This document shows positions 63,546 through 64,000 of a stretch of 64,000 nucleotides of DNA, one piece after another. Below the pieces are notes generated by a model. That model had not been told where the DNA came from and searched no databases. It was given only the letters and a program-made list of their open reading frames with translations. Both the position numbers and the translations under genes were made by a program. Numbering within the stretch: the stretch's first letter is position 1; each line of letters opens with the position of its first letter. Location of the stretch: the NCBI GenBank assembly GCA_014549065.1, contig JACDOX010000018.1:6742151-6806150 (forward strand), given 5' to 3'. The stretch is from Cardinalis cardinalis. Lineage: Eukaryota; Chordata; Aves; Passeriformes; Cardinalidae.

Positions 63546-64000
63546 TCTTGTATAGTTAAATTGTTGTTTGACTTTTGCCATCATAGATATCTTTTCCAAC
63601 TTGCAGCATCTTAGATTTTCCAATTTGCCCTTGCATGACTTGTTTCTTTCCTTACCATCTGCTGAGATCTGCTTAGGCTAGTTTGGCTGAACTTTCAATA
63701 ATCTAGCATTTCATTACTGTGGCATTTCTCAAGCAATTAAGTTCTGTATTTCTTTTCCTAAATTAAGATGTTCGTGCTGGTGGGACTCTGCAGTTCTGAA
63801 TGGATGACTTGTAAATGGAAGTATTTTCTATGAGGCAAATAATAAGGCAAATTGAACCTATGCTTTTGTTGCTTAGATTAGTCTTCTTGCTAGGGAGAAA
63901 GTGCTGTCCAGGTGTTTCCTCATGTTATGAGTGGTCTGGCTTGCTATTATACCTGATTTTATATGCACACCTGGGCTATTTCACCAGGCCTGCTATAACT
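63546..64000. other. Non-coding, no recognised repeat
   Basis: Unique-looking sequence to the window edge; nothing recognised. Confidence 0.5.

Noticed and set aside
1..64000. tRNA genes, CRISPR arrays, operons, bacterial or phage content
   Set aside because: No tRNA B-box-like 'ggttcgaatcc' motif, no regularly spaced direct repeats, and no compact coding; the composition and repeats are those of a vertebrate.

Overview
The window looks like AT-rich, non-coding nuclear DNA from a bird, most probably a songbird. Three things point there: at least five clear CR1 LINE fragments whose 3' ends carry the bird-type tail; two retroviral LTR families whose sequence I recognise from passerine genomes; and few other interspersed repeats. 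I see no Alu, L1, tRNA-derived SINE or bacterial features. I cannot name the species or chromosome.

No protein-coding gene, coding exon, tRNA, rRNA or recognisable small RNA could be supported. The longest reading frames (up to about 150 codons) are low-complexity translation, antisense of CR1, or chance. The window is therefore either intergenic or inside a very long intron; nothing in it decides which.

Layout. 1-8567: mostly unique, with one possible very old CR1-like relic (4867-5110). 8568-8856: solo LTR, + strand. 9570-9680: CR1 3' end, - strand. 12935-12990: isolated CpG-dense hairpin. 13417-13483: (GATA)16. 18606-19740: longest CR1 fragment, + strand. 35545-36110: CR1, + strand. 37925-38240: possible old CR1-like relic. 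39969-40560: near-complete solo LTR, - strand. 41977-42054: perfect 37-bp inverted repeat. 43776-44435: CR1, + strand. 47040-47125: possible relic. 47906-48540: CR1, - strand. 51509-51820: CR1, - strand. 57516-57655: degenerate minisatellite. 58319-58422: G/T-rich tract with a G-quadruplex motif. 58502-58690: second, partial copy of the 39969 LTR family. 61838-62138: assembly gap. 62318-62415: CR1 3' fragment. 63469-63545: TA/GT microsatellite.

The genes do not work together here because there are none. The interest lies in small structural features: the perfect inverted repeat at 41977-42054, the CpG-rich TTCG-loop hairpin near 12950, a pair of inverted AP-1-like sites at 16218-16255, local duplications of about 45 bp, recurrent G/T-rich (or A/C-rich) tracts, and single Ns scattered through the window and sometimes clustered. 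All family assignments are from sequence recall without database searches.
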